Source: Craspedostauros australis (lineage: Eukaryota > Bacillariophyta > Bacillariophyceae > Mastogloiales > Achnanthaceae). Taken from it: 64,000 nucleotides of DNA. Numbering within the stretch: position 1 is the stretch's first letter; each line of letters begins with the position of its first letter. Under the pieces are notes generated by a model. That model searched no databases, was not told the DNA's origin, and worked only from the letters and a program-made list of their open reading frames with translations. The DNA is taken from positions 310,001 to 374,000 of the forward strand of contig JAMXDE010000023.1 of NCBI GenBank assembly GCA_026770025.1, read 5' to 3'. This document shows positions 11,476 to 23,657 of the stretch, piece after piece. Made by a program: the position numbers and the translations under genes.

Positions 11476-13366
11476 TCACAGGGATTCACCAAACGGTTCC
11501 TGGATCGACGCGTAACCTCGTTTGCCACGACCCTTGCAATGGCCGTAAAAGTGATCCGAATCGAACTTGCCGTCTCCAACGCCACTGCGGCCCCACGTCT
11601 GCTCCAGATCGGACCGTATCCGAAACCACTGGTGATGCAGCTTGCGACACAGTCGCTGCTGGATGATGTTGCCGTCCTGCGGCGTGCAGGTCCACGGTTT
11701 CTGGCACAGCGTGAAATGGGCCGACACCACTTCCTCCAGCGGGCGGCTGCGGCAGTCCTCGCATTCGTCTTGGTTCGTGCGGCATTTGCCACTCACGATG
11801 TCGTTGATGGTCTTGCCGACGCGCGGGTTGTCGGCCATTTGGTTGTAGATGCAGCGGTTCAGTTCGACGGCCTGGTTGGGGTGCAGGTAGTCGTAGTAGT
11901 ACGGGATGATGCCCTGGAAGGTCATGGAACCGTAGAAGGGACCCACCTTGCCGCCCCAGCCGCCGCCCTTGGTGAAGTGGCCTTCGCGTACGATGTCCAC
12001 GAATTCGTTGTAAACCTTCAGGTCCGGGCGCAGGGCGAGGAAACCGCCTTGGCAAGGTTTGTACTTTTTGAATGGCTGGACCATGTTGTCTATGGGGAAT
12101 GGATGGTGCAGAGTGGGTGCGGAGTTGCATGTGTGAGCATTGGAGAATGGCGGAGTAACACCACGTGACTTGTGTCCAGGAGGAATGAGTCAAAGCATCG
12201 ATTTCATTCTCGAGGACGTCGGCTTGGTACAATGAATCGTTGTGCAAGACAGACATCAAGCCACGTCAAGTCACGTCAAGCCACATGAAGCAAAGCAAAG
12301 TAGAACAAAAACACTCACAATCTCTCGTGAAGAAGGCGTTGACTTGGTCTGGCTTGGGCATATCAGGCCACATGATGGGAACGTCGCTGGTATCGTGGGC
12401 CTGGGAGTCGTTGGCCAGCATCCAATCAAAGAGGGCATCCATCGGCTTGAGGATGACGACATCCAAATCCAAGTGAACGACGACCGGATGCTGCGTCAAT
12501 GTGTAGGCCTCCAGCTTGACCAGCTCCTTTTCACCACAGCACCCATTCCTCTCGATATTCTCGCGCAAAAAGTCGCCCTGAATATCCTTGACGGCCACGG
12601 GCGTGTCTCGTTTCAACAGCGTGTATCCCAGCTGCTTCAATGGCAAGGCGCAGCGTTCGCCGTCGGGATGGTAGATGGCGTACATTTGGTAATCGTACCT
12701 GCCGCTGCCATGCGACGACACGAGGTGGATCGCGTGCTTCAGAACGGCGGCGCCTTCCGTGATGGGATCGGGGCCGCAGCCCGTGACCGTGACGGCAAAT
12801 CCGATGCTGATGGGCTCACCATTTGCATCCTTCACGGCGTTGTTGTGTTGGGCAGCACCATCGTCGTGCTTGACATCCTGCGGATGATCATCACTGGGCG
12901 TGTCCGGAGGTTCATTCTCGAGCGGATCCCTGGCCTTGCCATCTTCTTCCGGGCTGTTGTCATGCGAGGCTGCGTTGTCATTGGGCGCAGCACGATGTTG
13001 GATGTGATCGTTGTCGTCGGAATGCCCCGTGTGGTGCTCGACAAAGTGGTGCTCCTGCGATCCATCATCATGATGCGCATCCAACTGCGGCGGTTGGCGC
13101 AGCTCCTGGTGCATCTCCTGATGCATGGCCTTGGCAGATGACGAATCTTGGGCTGAGTAGCGTCGGATGTTGGATGCGAACTGCGATTGCGCCGACGGCA
13201 CAGCCGGGCTCTGTCTCACGAGAACGAAGAAGGCCACGACGTAGCTCAGCAGCATGACGAAGACCGCCAGCAGGATGACGCGCGTGAGCGACAGCTTCCC
13301 AGATTTGTTCCGCTGGTTGCTGCCGCCGGCGAACAGCTTTCTTCGAACGGGCGTGGACTGCATCAT
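11476..13366 (-). CDS. Type II membrane glycosyltransferase, GT8-like
   Basis: Two exons on the minus strand, 13366-12319 and 12089-11476, join in phase 1 (donor GTGAGT; acceptor ending ATAG) to give 553 residues reading RD-Y-NMVQPF across the junction. A short basic N-terminus precedes a signal-anchor helix (about 28-50), then a His/Asp-rich stem to about residue 185. The catalytic part includes the DxD-type metal and nucleotide-sugar site HLDLDVV at D300/D302, followed by FFTRDYNMV and QGGFLALRP, as in GT8/glycogenin-like transferases. The C-terminal half has many Cys residues, which fits a Golgi lumenal domain. The acceptor is unknown. The frame stays open for 58 codons above the chosen Met-Met, but those residues are Pro/Thr-rich and would precede the anchor awkwardly. 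Confidence 0.8.
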
Positions 13367-15545
13367 GTTTCGCAGTCTCAGCGTCGACAGTGTTGGTGTC
13401 AGCAGTGTTGGCGTTGGCGTTGGATAGATGTATGTATGGCACCCACAGTAGCCAGGCCAGACCAGAGATGGTGATGGTGATGTCTGGGATGGAATAGAAC
13501 GGCTTGCTGGGGGGTTGTGAGGTTGTGAGGAAAGACACAACTAAGTTGCGTGATCGGTCATCGTTCCTGGTCGCCCAACGCATCGTAGCAAACTCTCCGA
13601 CTGGGAAAAGGCATGGAATTGGAAGTAAACAACGGATTATGAGCTCAAGGCACGAGTCATTTACCTCTCACGTGGTCTCTACTCTGCTGCGTACGATTCA
13701 GCTGCAAGTGCCCAGCCTAACGCTCAAATAACCGGTAATAACGTCCGAATCTGCTTGGTAGTGTTCGTCGTGATGGCAATTCAGTGTTTGAGATCAATCA
13801 AGTCACGGATACCCGTGAATTGTAGGCTTGCGATTGTAGAATAGATTTAGGAATGATACAGGCGTTTAATTCTCATCAATCCAAGCGCAGAAGAGGAAAC
13901 TTGATGCGCACTTGTGCTTTGGCACATGGAGGTGATTGCTGATGTGTCTAAAACGATACCTCACGTTGGGAGAGTGAACATGCCGTATCCAGAGAGGCTT
14001 CCCTCCGTCTCCGCCAACTCGTGATGGAATTGAATGGAATGGAGTATCGCAACTCCATCCTTCTCTCTCACACACACACACGCTCTGCCTGTCTTCGGTG
14101 ATGTCCAACTCCAACAAGGCACACAGAAGGAATGGAGTTGGCAGAAGTGAGGCTGTTTGGGGCAACATCGATCGCGTTGCCCTCATACCTGCACATGCAT
14201 GAGATGCGAGTATTTTGGGCGGGACGTTGTGACTCCGAAAACAACGCCAAAAAGATGGAGAAACGGTGTAGCAAGGGAGGAAGACGCGCGAAAAGGTGAG
14301 GTGATCCACATCACCTTCCCACACACAAGACGGAGCAACTCATGCGGGACTTGTCCCAATCTGTGACTTTCGACGTTAAGTTGATGTGCTAAATTAATCA
14401 ATGTCCGTGTCAGTACGACTCGAAGTGAAGTGACATGACCACACACAACGACGCGCGCTACTCTGTTTTGTGTTGTGCGGTGAGAATGAGGGACAGGCAC
14501 ACAGACCAATCCAGTCGTATCGCGGTTCCTTCGTCTTCGCGGGGCGGATCAAATGACAGCGACCGTGTCACAAAGAACGTGATACAGAACGTCAGCGCGT
14601 GTCTCGCACGCTTCCCTTGGCCTTGTGGGGAAGGCTGGCTGGTACGTGTATCGCCTCTTTCCCCTTGCTGATACGTGGTTGAGTGCTCGCTTTGGGACGT
14701 ATTTTCGCTCTGTCGCGGTGACACCAACGCCTCCACAAGGAATGCGATAAAAGCACCGCATCTACGCTGTTCGTTACGACAAAAAAACAGGCTGATTGAG
14801 GAAGGTGGAGGAAGCAACAACGACAACAACAAACATCCCTCCTTGTGCGTCACGCATCATCTTCATTGAACCAAAGAGGGCAGCTCGCGCCCCGACACAA
14901 GCAAACATCAACCTGCCGATCAATCCAGCCACCAACTGATCGGTCGATCGATGGATTGCTGGGCACAATTGTTGCGCATAGTAGATCGTAGTCAGCGCCC
15001 CCATCTTTCAGCATCGACTCTGCATCGTCTTCGACCGGTCTGCAAGCTCTGATGCATTTGGGCTTCTCAACCACGGCCTTACATCCTCGCACATACTCAA
15101 CCTCGCCGTTGCGCATCCCGTGAGGCAACGAAGCAATCGCTATTTGCAACACCACCACCAGAAACAGGCTCGGAAACAAGAAGAGTACTTCCGCTACAAG
15201 CTGCACGACATCCCAATCGCACACACTGATGCGAACTGCCACAGCGACCATACTCTCCTTATCGCGACAAGACCAACAGAACGATTTCCGCACAAAATCG
15301 CCCAAGCACGATTTCGGCCCCGCCAAATTTCGCCTGCTTTTCTTGGTCCACAGAGTACGACCACTCTGTAGAGACTACTCCGCGCGCCAACGACTCTATT
15401 TCCGTTCTTCTCTCTCCCTCACTTCGCTTCACTTCACTGTGTGAGTGTGCGTTCACATGCAGCCGAAGCCCAAACGCCTCCACCAGCAATCGCACAACAA
15501 GACCAGAGCAGCCACAAATAATCCATTTCAAACACAATCCAACCC
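13367..15545. other. Intergenic region
   Basis: About 2.2 kb between divergently oriented genes. It contains several ORFs of 60-160 codons on both strands, none with a recognisable motif or natural-looking composition. I see no RNA gene or transposon end. Confidence 0.45.
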
Positions 15546-17330
15546 ATGACAATGCAACGCAACGAGACCTGGGAGCATGACTGCGATGGAGAACCCTCTT
15601 CAGCAGCAATGCCAGCAACACCAGCTTCATCCCCAATCCATCAGCAGCACTTCGGAAGCGACGAAGACGACGTCGAAAGCGGACACATGACCGATGACGA
15701 GAGGGATCCTCTTCCTCCTCATCTCACCAACGAGCAGTACGCCAATGAGCATCATAACAGCAGTGCAGGGCAAAGCCAGTTCATTGGGAGGGATCGAAGG
15801 TACACGTGGTCGGATGGCGACGCCACCTTCCCTCCACATCCTCAAACAGATACCCAAACAGATACACAAACAGACTCTCAAATGTATGCACAAACATATG
15901 CACGTGAACATGGAACAGAACAACAATACATCAACGCAGATGAAGCTGGACCTGCCTCTCCGTCCTTCCGCAATGCACCAGCTTCGTTTGGAGGCATAGC
16001 AGCAGCCCAGCACAATCATCGACAACATCGCCGGCGAGACTCTCCCGCGCAGCTATCGCCAAGATCTTCCCCGCTTGTCCTCCCCCGTGTTCGCCAAGGT
16101 CATCGGCATCATCACCCTGACCACACAACGGACTCCAACACTCATGTCAACACTCATGCAAGCACCCGTCGTGCTCATGTCCACGCCCACACGCACATGC
16201 ACACACCTCCTCGTTCCTTCACCCAAGCGCGACACCATCGCTCTTTGGATCTCGATGATTCTCTTTTGCAGATGCCGGAATACCATGGAACGCCTTCTCG
16301 CATCCACCACCAAAGGAGGAGGCGCAAGCGCACGCTGCAACCGCACGGACGACGCAGCGACTTCCCTCCAAGGTGGCAAAGACACCAGGATGATCGCCCG
16401 TTCGAACACACGAGCATGTGCGACGTCGATCGTCAAATGGATTCCGAACCGCACCGCATGTCAACGCAGCATCTGCGACGCAGCAGATCGTACTCCAGCA
16501 CGGAAGCGGAGGTCGAGATGCATTCGAGGCGGGCCCACTTGCAGCGCGACGATGCGGAACAGGACCAGCAACACCACGACGACATGCGCATCATATCCCC
16601 GCAGGCTGTCTTCATTCCACCCTTGCTGACGCCGCTGGACGCAACGCAATCATCGCCGCCGCAGTTCCGCTCCGTCATCATGCAGCGATCCGCGACAGCG
16701 CTCAGATACTTCCGCATGATGTGCGCAATCTGCGTCATGTGCATGCTTGCGATCTCGCACGCCGACGTCCTCATCCACGGCAATGGTCAACGCAGCCTGC
16801 AACCTCTCACCGACCCATTCGAACATGAAGAGATCACGCACTTCTTCATCCGCAAACCGACGGCGCATGACGGGCCCATCGGATCCGTGCAGCAGGTCGA
16901 TGAGAAGGCCATCGCACCTCCGCCGCTTCCCAAGATCCACTTCCCAAAGATCGCGGACGCGGCGCCAACCAAGTCGCAAACCCAGAACAAGAGCACTTCA
17001 CCCAACCAAGTCCGACGCAACATGGCGATGGCCAGAGCCATGCCGCATGACCTCCCAACCTTCGGCAAGGACCCTGAGCAACAACTCCAAATGGAATACA
17101 CGTCCAATCCATCGTGGAAGCAAAACCGATTCACCCTGCGCGACGACGACGAGGTATCGCTCTATCATCACAAAGAACCGAATCCAGCTTCCTGGTCTCT
17201 GACTCGCACGATCATCGGCCTCCTCATCCTGGGCTTGTTCATCGACGGTATCCTGCAGGAATGCTTCTATCAACGCCGCACAACTTTCTCACACAGACGA
17301 CCTCGGCAAAGACGAGCACATCAGCTGTGA
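15546..17330 (+). CDS. Hypothetical His/Arg-rich protein with two predicted membrane helices
   Basis: A 594-residue single-exon reading frame; the start is the first ATG, with a second in-frame Met two codons on. Residues 1-380 are low in complexity: acidic near 35-60, repeated Thr-Asp-Thr-Gln at about 98-112, then His/Arg/Ser-rich. A hydrophobic stretch near 395-412 (MMCAICVMCMLAI) could be a membrane helix. A more conserved-looking end follows: LPTFGKDPEQQLQMEY, FTLRDDDEVSLYHH, then a second helix (about 555-575, TIIGLLILGLFIDGIL) and a basic tail. I do not recognise the family. The ordered C-terminal third and clean start and stop favour a real gene; the first part might be misread, since competing frames are also open there. 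Confidence 0.6.
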   Translation: MTMQRNETWEHDCDGEPSSAAMPATPASSPIHQQHFGSDEDDVESGHMTDDERDPLPPHLTNEQYANEHHNSSAGQSQFIGRDRRYTWSDGDATFPPHPQTDTQTDTQTDSQMYAQTYAREHGTEQQYINADEAGPASPSFRNAPASFGGIAAAQHNHRQHRRRDSPAQLSPRSSPLVLPRVRQGHRHHHPDHTTDSNTHVNTHASTRRAHVHAHTHMHTPPRSFTQARHHRSLDLDDSLLQMPEYHGTPSRIHHQRRRRKRTLQPHGRRSDFPPRWQRHQDDRPFEHTSMCDVDRQMDSEPHRMSTQHLRRSRSYSSTEAEVEMHSRRAHLQRDDAEQDQQHHDDMRIISPQAVFIPPLLTPLDATQSSPPQFRSVIMQRSATALRYFRMMCAICVMCMLAISHADVLIHGNGQRSLQPLTDPFEHEEITHFFIRKPTAHDGPIGSVQQVDEKAIAPPPLPKIHFPKIADAAPTKSQTQNKSTSPNQVRRNMAMARAMPHDLPTFGKDPEQQLQMEYTSNPSWKQNRFTLRDDDEVSLYHHKEPNPASWSLTRTIIGLLILGLFIDGILQECFYQRRTTFSHRRPRQRRAHQL

Positions 17331-18991
17331 TTTTAAAACAATTCATAACGCATTTTCTGTTCGTCCCAAACGATTTAGCGTCCACAAGAGGAATGTTGTT
17401 CTCTGGTTGCCAGGTGTCATCTGTGGCAATGTGGGGGCGTACGAGCAAGTGGATACGTACGGGATAGGAACTCGTCCTTGGTTTCTTCCGACTTCGTGAT
17501 GCGTGTTTCCTTGTAGAATGCTCTCCTCTCTCTGTGGAGTGCTTCTTGGACTTCCGTTGTCCACACCATGCATGGCCATAGCCAACTTGAAGAAGCGCGC
17601 GGAGCATTTCGCGATGGCAGGGAAGCCGGATTGCGCAGACACAGGTGAAGCGCAATTGAGTAGAGCAGAGCGTCGAAGGAATTTCACCTGCATCCTTCTA
17701 ATGTGGTGGTATGTCTTCTCATGCAGATTTGTGTGCCCAGCGCCTGGCTACGTTCCATTCCAAGTAATCCCCTCGTTGGGGTTGATCCTTGCGTCCAAGA
17801 GACTGGCGACGACGCTCATCCATCACCTCGCCGGTTGTCGTTTCAATGCATTCCTCTTCCACATCCAGCATGGCAACTTGCAATGCTGGTCGTCCACCTT
17901 CAGGGATCGTCGCAGAACCTTCGGAATGTCTTCCGAGCTTGGCTTTCTTCCTTTGACGCTCATCCATCATTCATCCATCGTCCCCCGTATCGACAGGGAT
18001 CGGAAGGCAAGGATTCATGCCGCCCCATTCGATCTTCGACAATCGTCCCACAGCACATCAGATGATCTCGGCTCCGAAGATGTATGTAACGACGATGATG
18101 ATGTGCTGCGAACAAGATCGTCAACGTCACGCAGATGCCAACAATCACGATGCGCAAGGTCTCAGACACGATTAATGGTTTGTTTCATTCACGAAACGTC
18201 TATATGATCGTGTCTAGACAACATATTCATCTGCAACGTTTTGTAGTGTTTGACGTCAACTGCCACCATCAACGAAAGCACGACAATAACGCCCACGACA
18301 GTGCTTAAAGTATGAAAGAGATATCCTCGTGAACCCATCCTATGCGCCAGTCACTATATCGACATAGATACCAATATGAACACTGACGAAGATGGCACCG
18401 CGTGAGCACCATCCAGACAGGCGCAAAGTCAGCAGGGCATCCATCACCTCCGTATTGTGATGGTGTTATATTGTATAATACCTCCCTTTCCTGCTATCTA
18501 TCATGTTTGCCATTCTTCTGTGTGGGTGGTTGCTAGTGGCCGATCCTTGGCTCTCTCCGTAAACGAATTCGATCTGATTCGGTGGGCTTCCTGGTGACAC
18601 CCGTTCCGCCTGTCCATCGCAACATTCCCTTCGGATCATTCGTGAAGTGCCTTTTCCAGCTTGGCGCATCCAGGATGTTCGCTGTCGTTCAGTTGGATTC
18701 GGGAAGGTTCATCCGAGTTCAATTTGCTTACCGCACAAGTTCTGTTGTGTTCTCTGTCTGTTGGTGCCCAAAACAGCAACAAGCACAACGACAACCACGG
18801 TGATCGATAACAACAGCACCCCTTGATGCCTGGTGTCACTCTCTGTGACCGTGCGCAACCTCTGCGAAGATTTCATGCCTTGCCGACACCGCCCTTGAAA
18901 TCTGGAGGATCTCTGCAACCATCCCATCTCCTCTCATAATCGCAAATCCCAACCAAGCGCTTCACCTCCTTCACAACAACAACAATTCACG
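17331..18991. other. Intergenic region with unresolved small ORFs
   Basis: About 1.66 kb. Minus-strand frames at 17719-17970 and 17343-17693, and a 234-codon plus-strand frame at 17503-18207, overlap each other. One minus-strand frame near 18169 begins with a hydrophobic signal-like stretch. I could not join them with credible splice sites, so no gene is called. The last ~100 bases are presumably the GST promoter and leader. Confidence 0.4.
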
Positions 18992-19899
18992 ATGAGTCTT
19001 CCAACCGAACCACACGAGCTTGTCTACTTCGACTTCAACGGAGGCCGCGCCGAGCCAATCCGCATCGCCTTCAAGGCCATCGGAATGGATTTCAAGGATA
19101 CTCGCCTGCAGAAAGCGGACTACGGTGGTATGAAGCAGAAAGGGCTGTACCCCACTGGCGTGCCTGTCTTGAAGATTGGTGACATCGAGTACACCCAATC
19201 CCTCTCCATCTTGCGCTACGTTGGCAAGCTTGGACAATCGGTGGAGGGCGCTGCGTCCAAGCTGTACCCCAACGACCCCAAGCTGTGCCTGAGCATCGAC
19301 CAGGCTTTGGACGTGGCCCAGGACATGGCAGCCAACTTCCCGAAAGATAAGGAAGAGGAGGCAAAGAAGAAGAGCCGACCAGAGTACATGGCTGGAAAGG
19401 GAAAAGCCTTCTTCGGCCAGCTTGATGAGATTTTGAAGCGGTCCGATGGCCCCTTCATCGGTGGCAATGATCTGTCCATCGCTGATCTCAGCGTTGCGCT
19501 TGGAACCATCAAGGCACTCGAAAATGGCTTCTTCGACTACGTTCCCAAGGTAAGTGGACAAGCTCTGTCAGTATGCAGGTCAAATGAATGCACGATCTAC
19601 TCAGACGAAAACAAAAAACCTGACCCATTGCAATGTCCCATTCCTTCTGCCTTGCTTTTGTTTGATATACGGTGATTCTCTGCTCTAATGCCACACGCCG
19701 TTCTCCAACGGGTCCCGTCTATTGTATGATACAATATGCCGATCACGACAACATGCGACGACATAATGCCGTACTATTGTGCGGTACAATGTGGTCCGAG
19801 CAGACATGGGTGCAAGAGAACTACCCAGCGCTTTCGGATTTGCTCAAGGCTGTCCAAGAGCATCCGTTCGTGACCGACTACTACAAGAGCATCGAATAA
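18992..19899 (+). CDS. Glutathione S-transferase (sigma/mu-like, soluble)
   Basis: Two exons, 18992-19549 and 19804-19899 (GTAAGT donor, GAGCAG acceptor, phase 0), give 217 residues, the usual length for a cytosolic GST. The thioredoxin-like N-terminal domain has the catalytic-type Tyr at position 12 (ELVYFDF), GGRAEPIRIAF, the cis-proline loop GVPVLKIGD, and the glutathione gamma-Glu-binding TQSLSILRY. The helical C-terminal domain carries FIGGNDLSIADLSVAL, the conserved folding/N-capping motif. The short second exon supplies the final helix, ending EHPFVTDYYKSIE. It conjugates glutathione to electrophiles or reduces peroxides. The substrate cannot be told. The intron is 254 nt. Confidence 0.9.
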
Positions 19900-21488
19900 G
19901 CCAGTCACAACACACGGCGGCGATCACTTGGCGATGGCGGGTAAGCGAGACGCTCTGCGCCGACAAGAATGAATAGCAATACAAAAAGTAAGAACATCTC
20001 TCACATCCTCATTACTGTTCCGTGTTTGTGTTTACTTTAACATATAATAGCTCTCTGTGCTTGATGGCCTTGTCCCTGAAAGTTCACTCTTTCACGAGAT
20101 ATTCTTCTGGGTTCATGTTGATGGTCTTGGCACCGGACCCGCCACTTTGATCACGAAGCTGTCTCCTGTAGTCCGAAGTCTTGCCTCGAATCTGCTCTCG
20201 TGCATCTCACGTTGCGGTGCTCTTGTCGAAAACAGAGAGCACAAGACCAGGACGCGGATAGATCGTGCCCCGCCAAAGTCGCCGCGTGCGATGGCCTCCT
20301 TTTGAGTCGGATGATTCGATCAACGGTGATCTATTCGGTTGATTCGGAAGATTCAAGTTCCAAAACAGAAAGAAGTCAGAATCTGCGTTCCTCTCTTCGT
20401 TTTCTGTTTGGTTGTTCGTTCGATGACATCACTTTTCTTCGCGATCTTTTTGTGGACCTCGTACGCAAATCTCGTGTGGAATCAGTACTGAGTGTGCACG
20501 ACTGAGAGATCGAGATGTCAGCTCGTGCCACGACAAGGAAATGGCGCGAAGAGGAATCCGCCATGATGCGACACGTTACATCGAGATTTCGTCAAATTGA
20601 CACAAGAGAGAGTGTTGTTTGTGACTTTCGTTCCTGTTGTCGTTTGCGTGAAGACGATCGTGCTGCCAGAACAAATGCCATTGTCTTCATTCGCGAGAGA
20701 GACCAGCAAGGTGGAGAAGTGATTCGTTGCCAAAGATACCAATTGGCATGCGAACGACCGAAGCAGCATCATCTATTCATCTATTCATTCATTCGTTCAC
20801 AGATCTCACCCAGACGCTGAGGCAACGAGTCATTCATTGAACAAGATCCTGCCATCAGAGTACTCGGCTGGTGCTCAGCTGGTGCAATACTCATACGTGC
20901 ACGTCACAAGAGAAGATCAATCAAAGCAAGCGAAACAACAACACCTCCATTCCGACATTGTTGAGAGGCACCTCGTTGACTGCTGCATCGGCACTTCACT
21001 GCCATTCTACGTACACTGACAAGCAGGAACAAGAGAGGCATTCTTTCACCAATCACCAAGGCGCAGCTTCGCTCGTCTTACATAATACGATCTGCCCGAC
21101 TTGGAAGGGGGCAACCAAAAGAACAAACGGAAGAAGATCAAGTGTTGCCAGCGACACCGCTGACTTCACCTCCACGGTCTGTTCTACAATTCTTCAAGCG
21201 CGTGAGACCACGGATCATTGCTTCTGTTGAATCTACTTTTCCACTCTGCGAAGCTCACGCTCTGCGCAGTTGAATCTTCAGATTTTAAGGACACACGTCA
21301 GCGTCCGTCTCCCGTACCATTGCACCAATACGTACCAGCATTCTGCTTTGCTCTCATCTATTCCAGCTGCATTCAACACAAATCAATTCAATTCGACTTG
21401 GGTCTGCATTGATCACATCCCTGTGCTTCCCTGCCCGCACCATACATCCAGTATAATAGACTCCTCTCGACCTGGTATCGTGACAACA
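19900..21488. other. Intergenic region
   Basis: About 1.6 kb with no supported gene. ORFs on both strands are short and unremarkable. The reading frame of the next gene stays open back to 21270, but the 73 extra residues look like translated leader. Confidence 0.45.
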
Positions 21489-23657
21489 ATGTCGCCTGCC
21501 GACCCAACTCCCCTCCCATTAACACCCAATGCAAGTGTCACAAGAAAGAAGTCACCGCCACCTGCGACACCTGTGCCGCAAACAGAAATCCTCGCCGTGC
21601 CACAATTTGCGACGATGGTGCCGGCGTCCATCCTGGATCCGCAACCAATGATAGCAGCAGGCATGGCAGGGAGTGAGGCACGCCACCACCAGCAGCTGCA
21701 ACAGCAACAGCAGCAACCATCAGGGCTGCTCCACCTTCCAACAGAAATCCAGGTCCATATGCTCACATATCTCCGCGCCTACGATCTGTCCGTGGTGCAA
21801 CGCACATGTCGCCACTACAATCAGCCCGATTTGATCCACAAGGTCGTCCAGCACATTGCGGAGTACGTCTACACCCCAGAGATGACCCAAGACTTCTGCC
21901 AATCCATCAATCCGCTTGTGGAGCGATACAACTTGGCGCATCTGCGTCACATGGAGCTGGCGATCGTGGCGCGTATCATCAGCTCGCCGGAACCGCAGCG
22001 ATCCTCCAGCAACGGCTTCTACATCTCCAAGGGGTGGATTAAGAAGACCTTGCTGTGGCTTGAAAAGGTCCACGATGATCAGGCGACGGCAGCCGCGGGC
22101 ACACCCAGCGATGGCAAGCACGGACATGGTGGGAAACGCAAGAAGCTGTCCAAGAAGCAGCAACGTCAGCGTTCTCGTCGCCTTTCGGACGTGCAGCCCC
22201 CCTGGCCAGACGCCAACGGCGACATCCTTTGCACGCACAGCAACCTGCAACGTTACAGCAATGCCAAATCGGCGCGCTCACGACGGCGCTTGCTGGACAA
22301 GCAGGCATGGAAGATCCTCAAGAAGCTCTACCCAGAGTCCACCACTCTGAACTCGTTGGAAGGCGAGTGTCTGCACTGCCTCGTCGAGACCGAGACGGCG
22401 CGTCGCACAGAACAGCAACGGCTGGATCAGCTGAAACTGGAACGCAAGAAGCCGCTGTCGAATCCTTTCATCCGCAGGTTCTACACGCGCGCCAAGGGTG
22501 TGCCCGTGCATTGTTTACGGCAGCATGTCAACAACGCAGCCGCGGCAGCAATCGGAGAATGTCCTTTGATTCCGGGCACATACTACATCGTGCCGCGGGC
22601 ATGGTGCCATCGTTGGCGCAAGTACATCAAGACGGGGGAAGGTAGCAAGCCGCTGCCACCGGATGCTTCGTCCTTGCTGTGCGACGGCCATCGGTTGGCA
22701 TTGCTCCCGCCACATTTGGAACAGTACGTGTATGGTGAGACCGTGAGTCTGCTGTCCACTGCGCGCATCGTCGATACATGGAAGGAGTTCGAGACGAAGC
22801 AGCTCGGGAATGTGGCATCGTTGTCCACCACCTCTTCTGCGCCGTTCGCATCTGAAGGTCAGGCACAATCGCCCGCCCGCAATGCCAACCCACGCACAGG
22901 CTCGCCCATGAGCACCAGAGGTGTAGCGGCAGGATCTACCACATTGAGGGCGATGCCCGTCGGAATGGCTCCGGGTATGATGGATGCGGAGACTGCAAGG
23001 GCACTGCAGATGGCGGGCATGTCGCCGATGGATCTCGCAGCTCAACAGATGGCATTGTTGCAGTTGGAGCGGCGTCGGCAACAGCAACAGCAGCACCACC
23101 AACAACGACGACAGCTGTCCCATCAGAGATCATCAGAGTCTCAAAATGAATTGCTGGATCGTGAAAATCATATCGTCGTCGAGATCCTCACACAGGAGGA
23201 ATGGACTGCCTTGCACCAAACTGGAGCATGGTCATCCAAGTCTCACTCTCCTTTCGGAATCTCGTTCACCGTCCACAAGGAAGAAAACGAATGCGTCAGC
23301 ACCAGCAACACCAACAAGGAGGGGAAGCCGCGCAGCAGCGTCAGCTTCTCGACCAGTCCGTGCCGGAGCTGTGATGCATCCGCCAAAACAGCAGCTGCCA
23401 AATCTTCCATGTTTGCCGCCAAGAACAGGAGCAGATCCTCATGCACATCGTCGTCGTTGTCGTCATCCTCCTCCTCTTCCTCCAACGGTCGCGGTAGCAG
23501 CGGCTTTACCAACGCCGCTGGTGCCCCCAGCACCAACAGCAAAAGTATCGACACCAGCAACAGCAGGAGAAACCTCAATAGCAGCAATCACAACACCAAG
23601 ATCTCTGCATCATCGTCGTCTACACGCAAACCCAAGGCACCACAAATTGACTTTTGA
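21489..23657 (+). CDS. F-box-like protein with a DUSP-like domain
   Basis: A 722-residue single-exon protein starting at acaacaATGTC; an upstream in-frame ATG at 21270 is rejected as leader. After a Pro-rich and Gln-rich N-terminus there is an F-box-like helix bundle at about 80-125 (LPTEIQVHMLTYL), which would bind Skp1 in an SCF ubiquitin ligase. A basic linker follows, then a segment with ILCTHSNL and CLHC (about 240-300), resembling the Cys/His-containing lead-in seen near DUSP domains of ubiquitin-specific proteases such as USP48. The DUSP-like region is about 357-470 (YYIVPRAWCHRWRKYI). A Gln-rich stretch and a Ser-rich tail end the protein, with EILTQEEWTALHQTG between them. No protease catalytic residues are evident. 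A ubiquitin-ligase adaptor is the best inference. Confidence 0.75.
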   Translation: MSPADPTPLPLTPNASVTRKKSPPPATPVPQTEILAVPQFATMVPASILDPQPMIAAGMAGSEARHHQQLQQQQQQPSGLLHLPTEIQVHMLTYLRAYDLSVVQRTCRHYNQPDLIHKVVQHIAEYVYTPEMTQDFCQSINPLVERYNLAHLRHMELAIVARIISSPEPQRSSSNGFYISKGWIKKTLLWLEKVHDDQATAAAGTPSDGKHGHGGKRKKLSKKQQRQRSRRLSDVQPPWPDANGDILCTHSNLQRYSNAKSARSRRRLLDKQAWKILKKLYPESTTLNSLEGECLHCLVETETARRTEQQRLDQLKLERKKPLSNPFIRRFYTRAKGVPVHCLRQHVNNAAAAAIGECPLIPGTYYIVPRAWCHRWRKYIKTGEGSKPLPPDASSLLCDGHRLALLPPHLEQYVYGETVSLLSTARIVDTWKEFETKQLGNVASLSTTSSAPFASEGQAQSPARNANPRTGSPMSTRGVAAGSTTLRAMPVGMAPGMMDAETARALQMAGMSPMDLAAQQMALLQLERRRQQQQQHHQQRRQLSHQRSSESQNELLDRENHIVVEILTQEEWTALHQTGAWSSKSHSPFGISFTVHKEENECVSTSNTNKEGKPRSSVSFSTSPCRSCDASAKTAAAKSSMFAAKNRSRSSCTSSSLSSSSSSSSNGRGSSGFTNAAGAPSTNSKSIDTSNSRRNLNSSNHNTKISASSSSTRKPKAPQIDF

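Noticed and set aside
17343-18169. Three successive minus-strand ORFs as one spliced gene
   Set aside because: They lie in three different frames and I found no convincing GT-AG pairs joining them.
21270-21488. Upstream extension of the F-box protein from ATG 21270
   Set aside because: The 73 residues look like translated leader, and the ATG at 21489 is directly followed by a sensible N-terminus.
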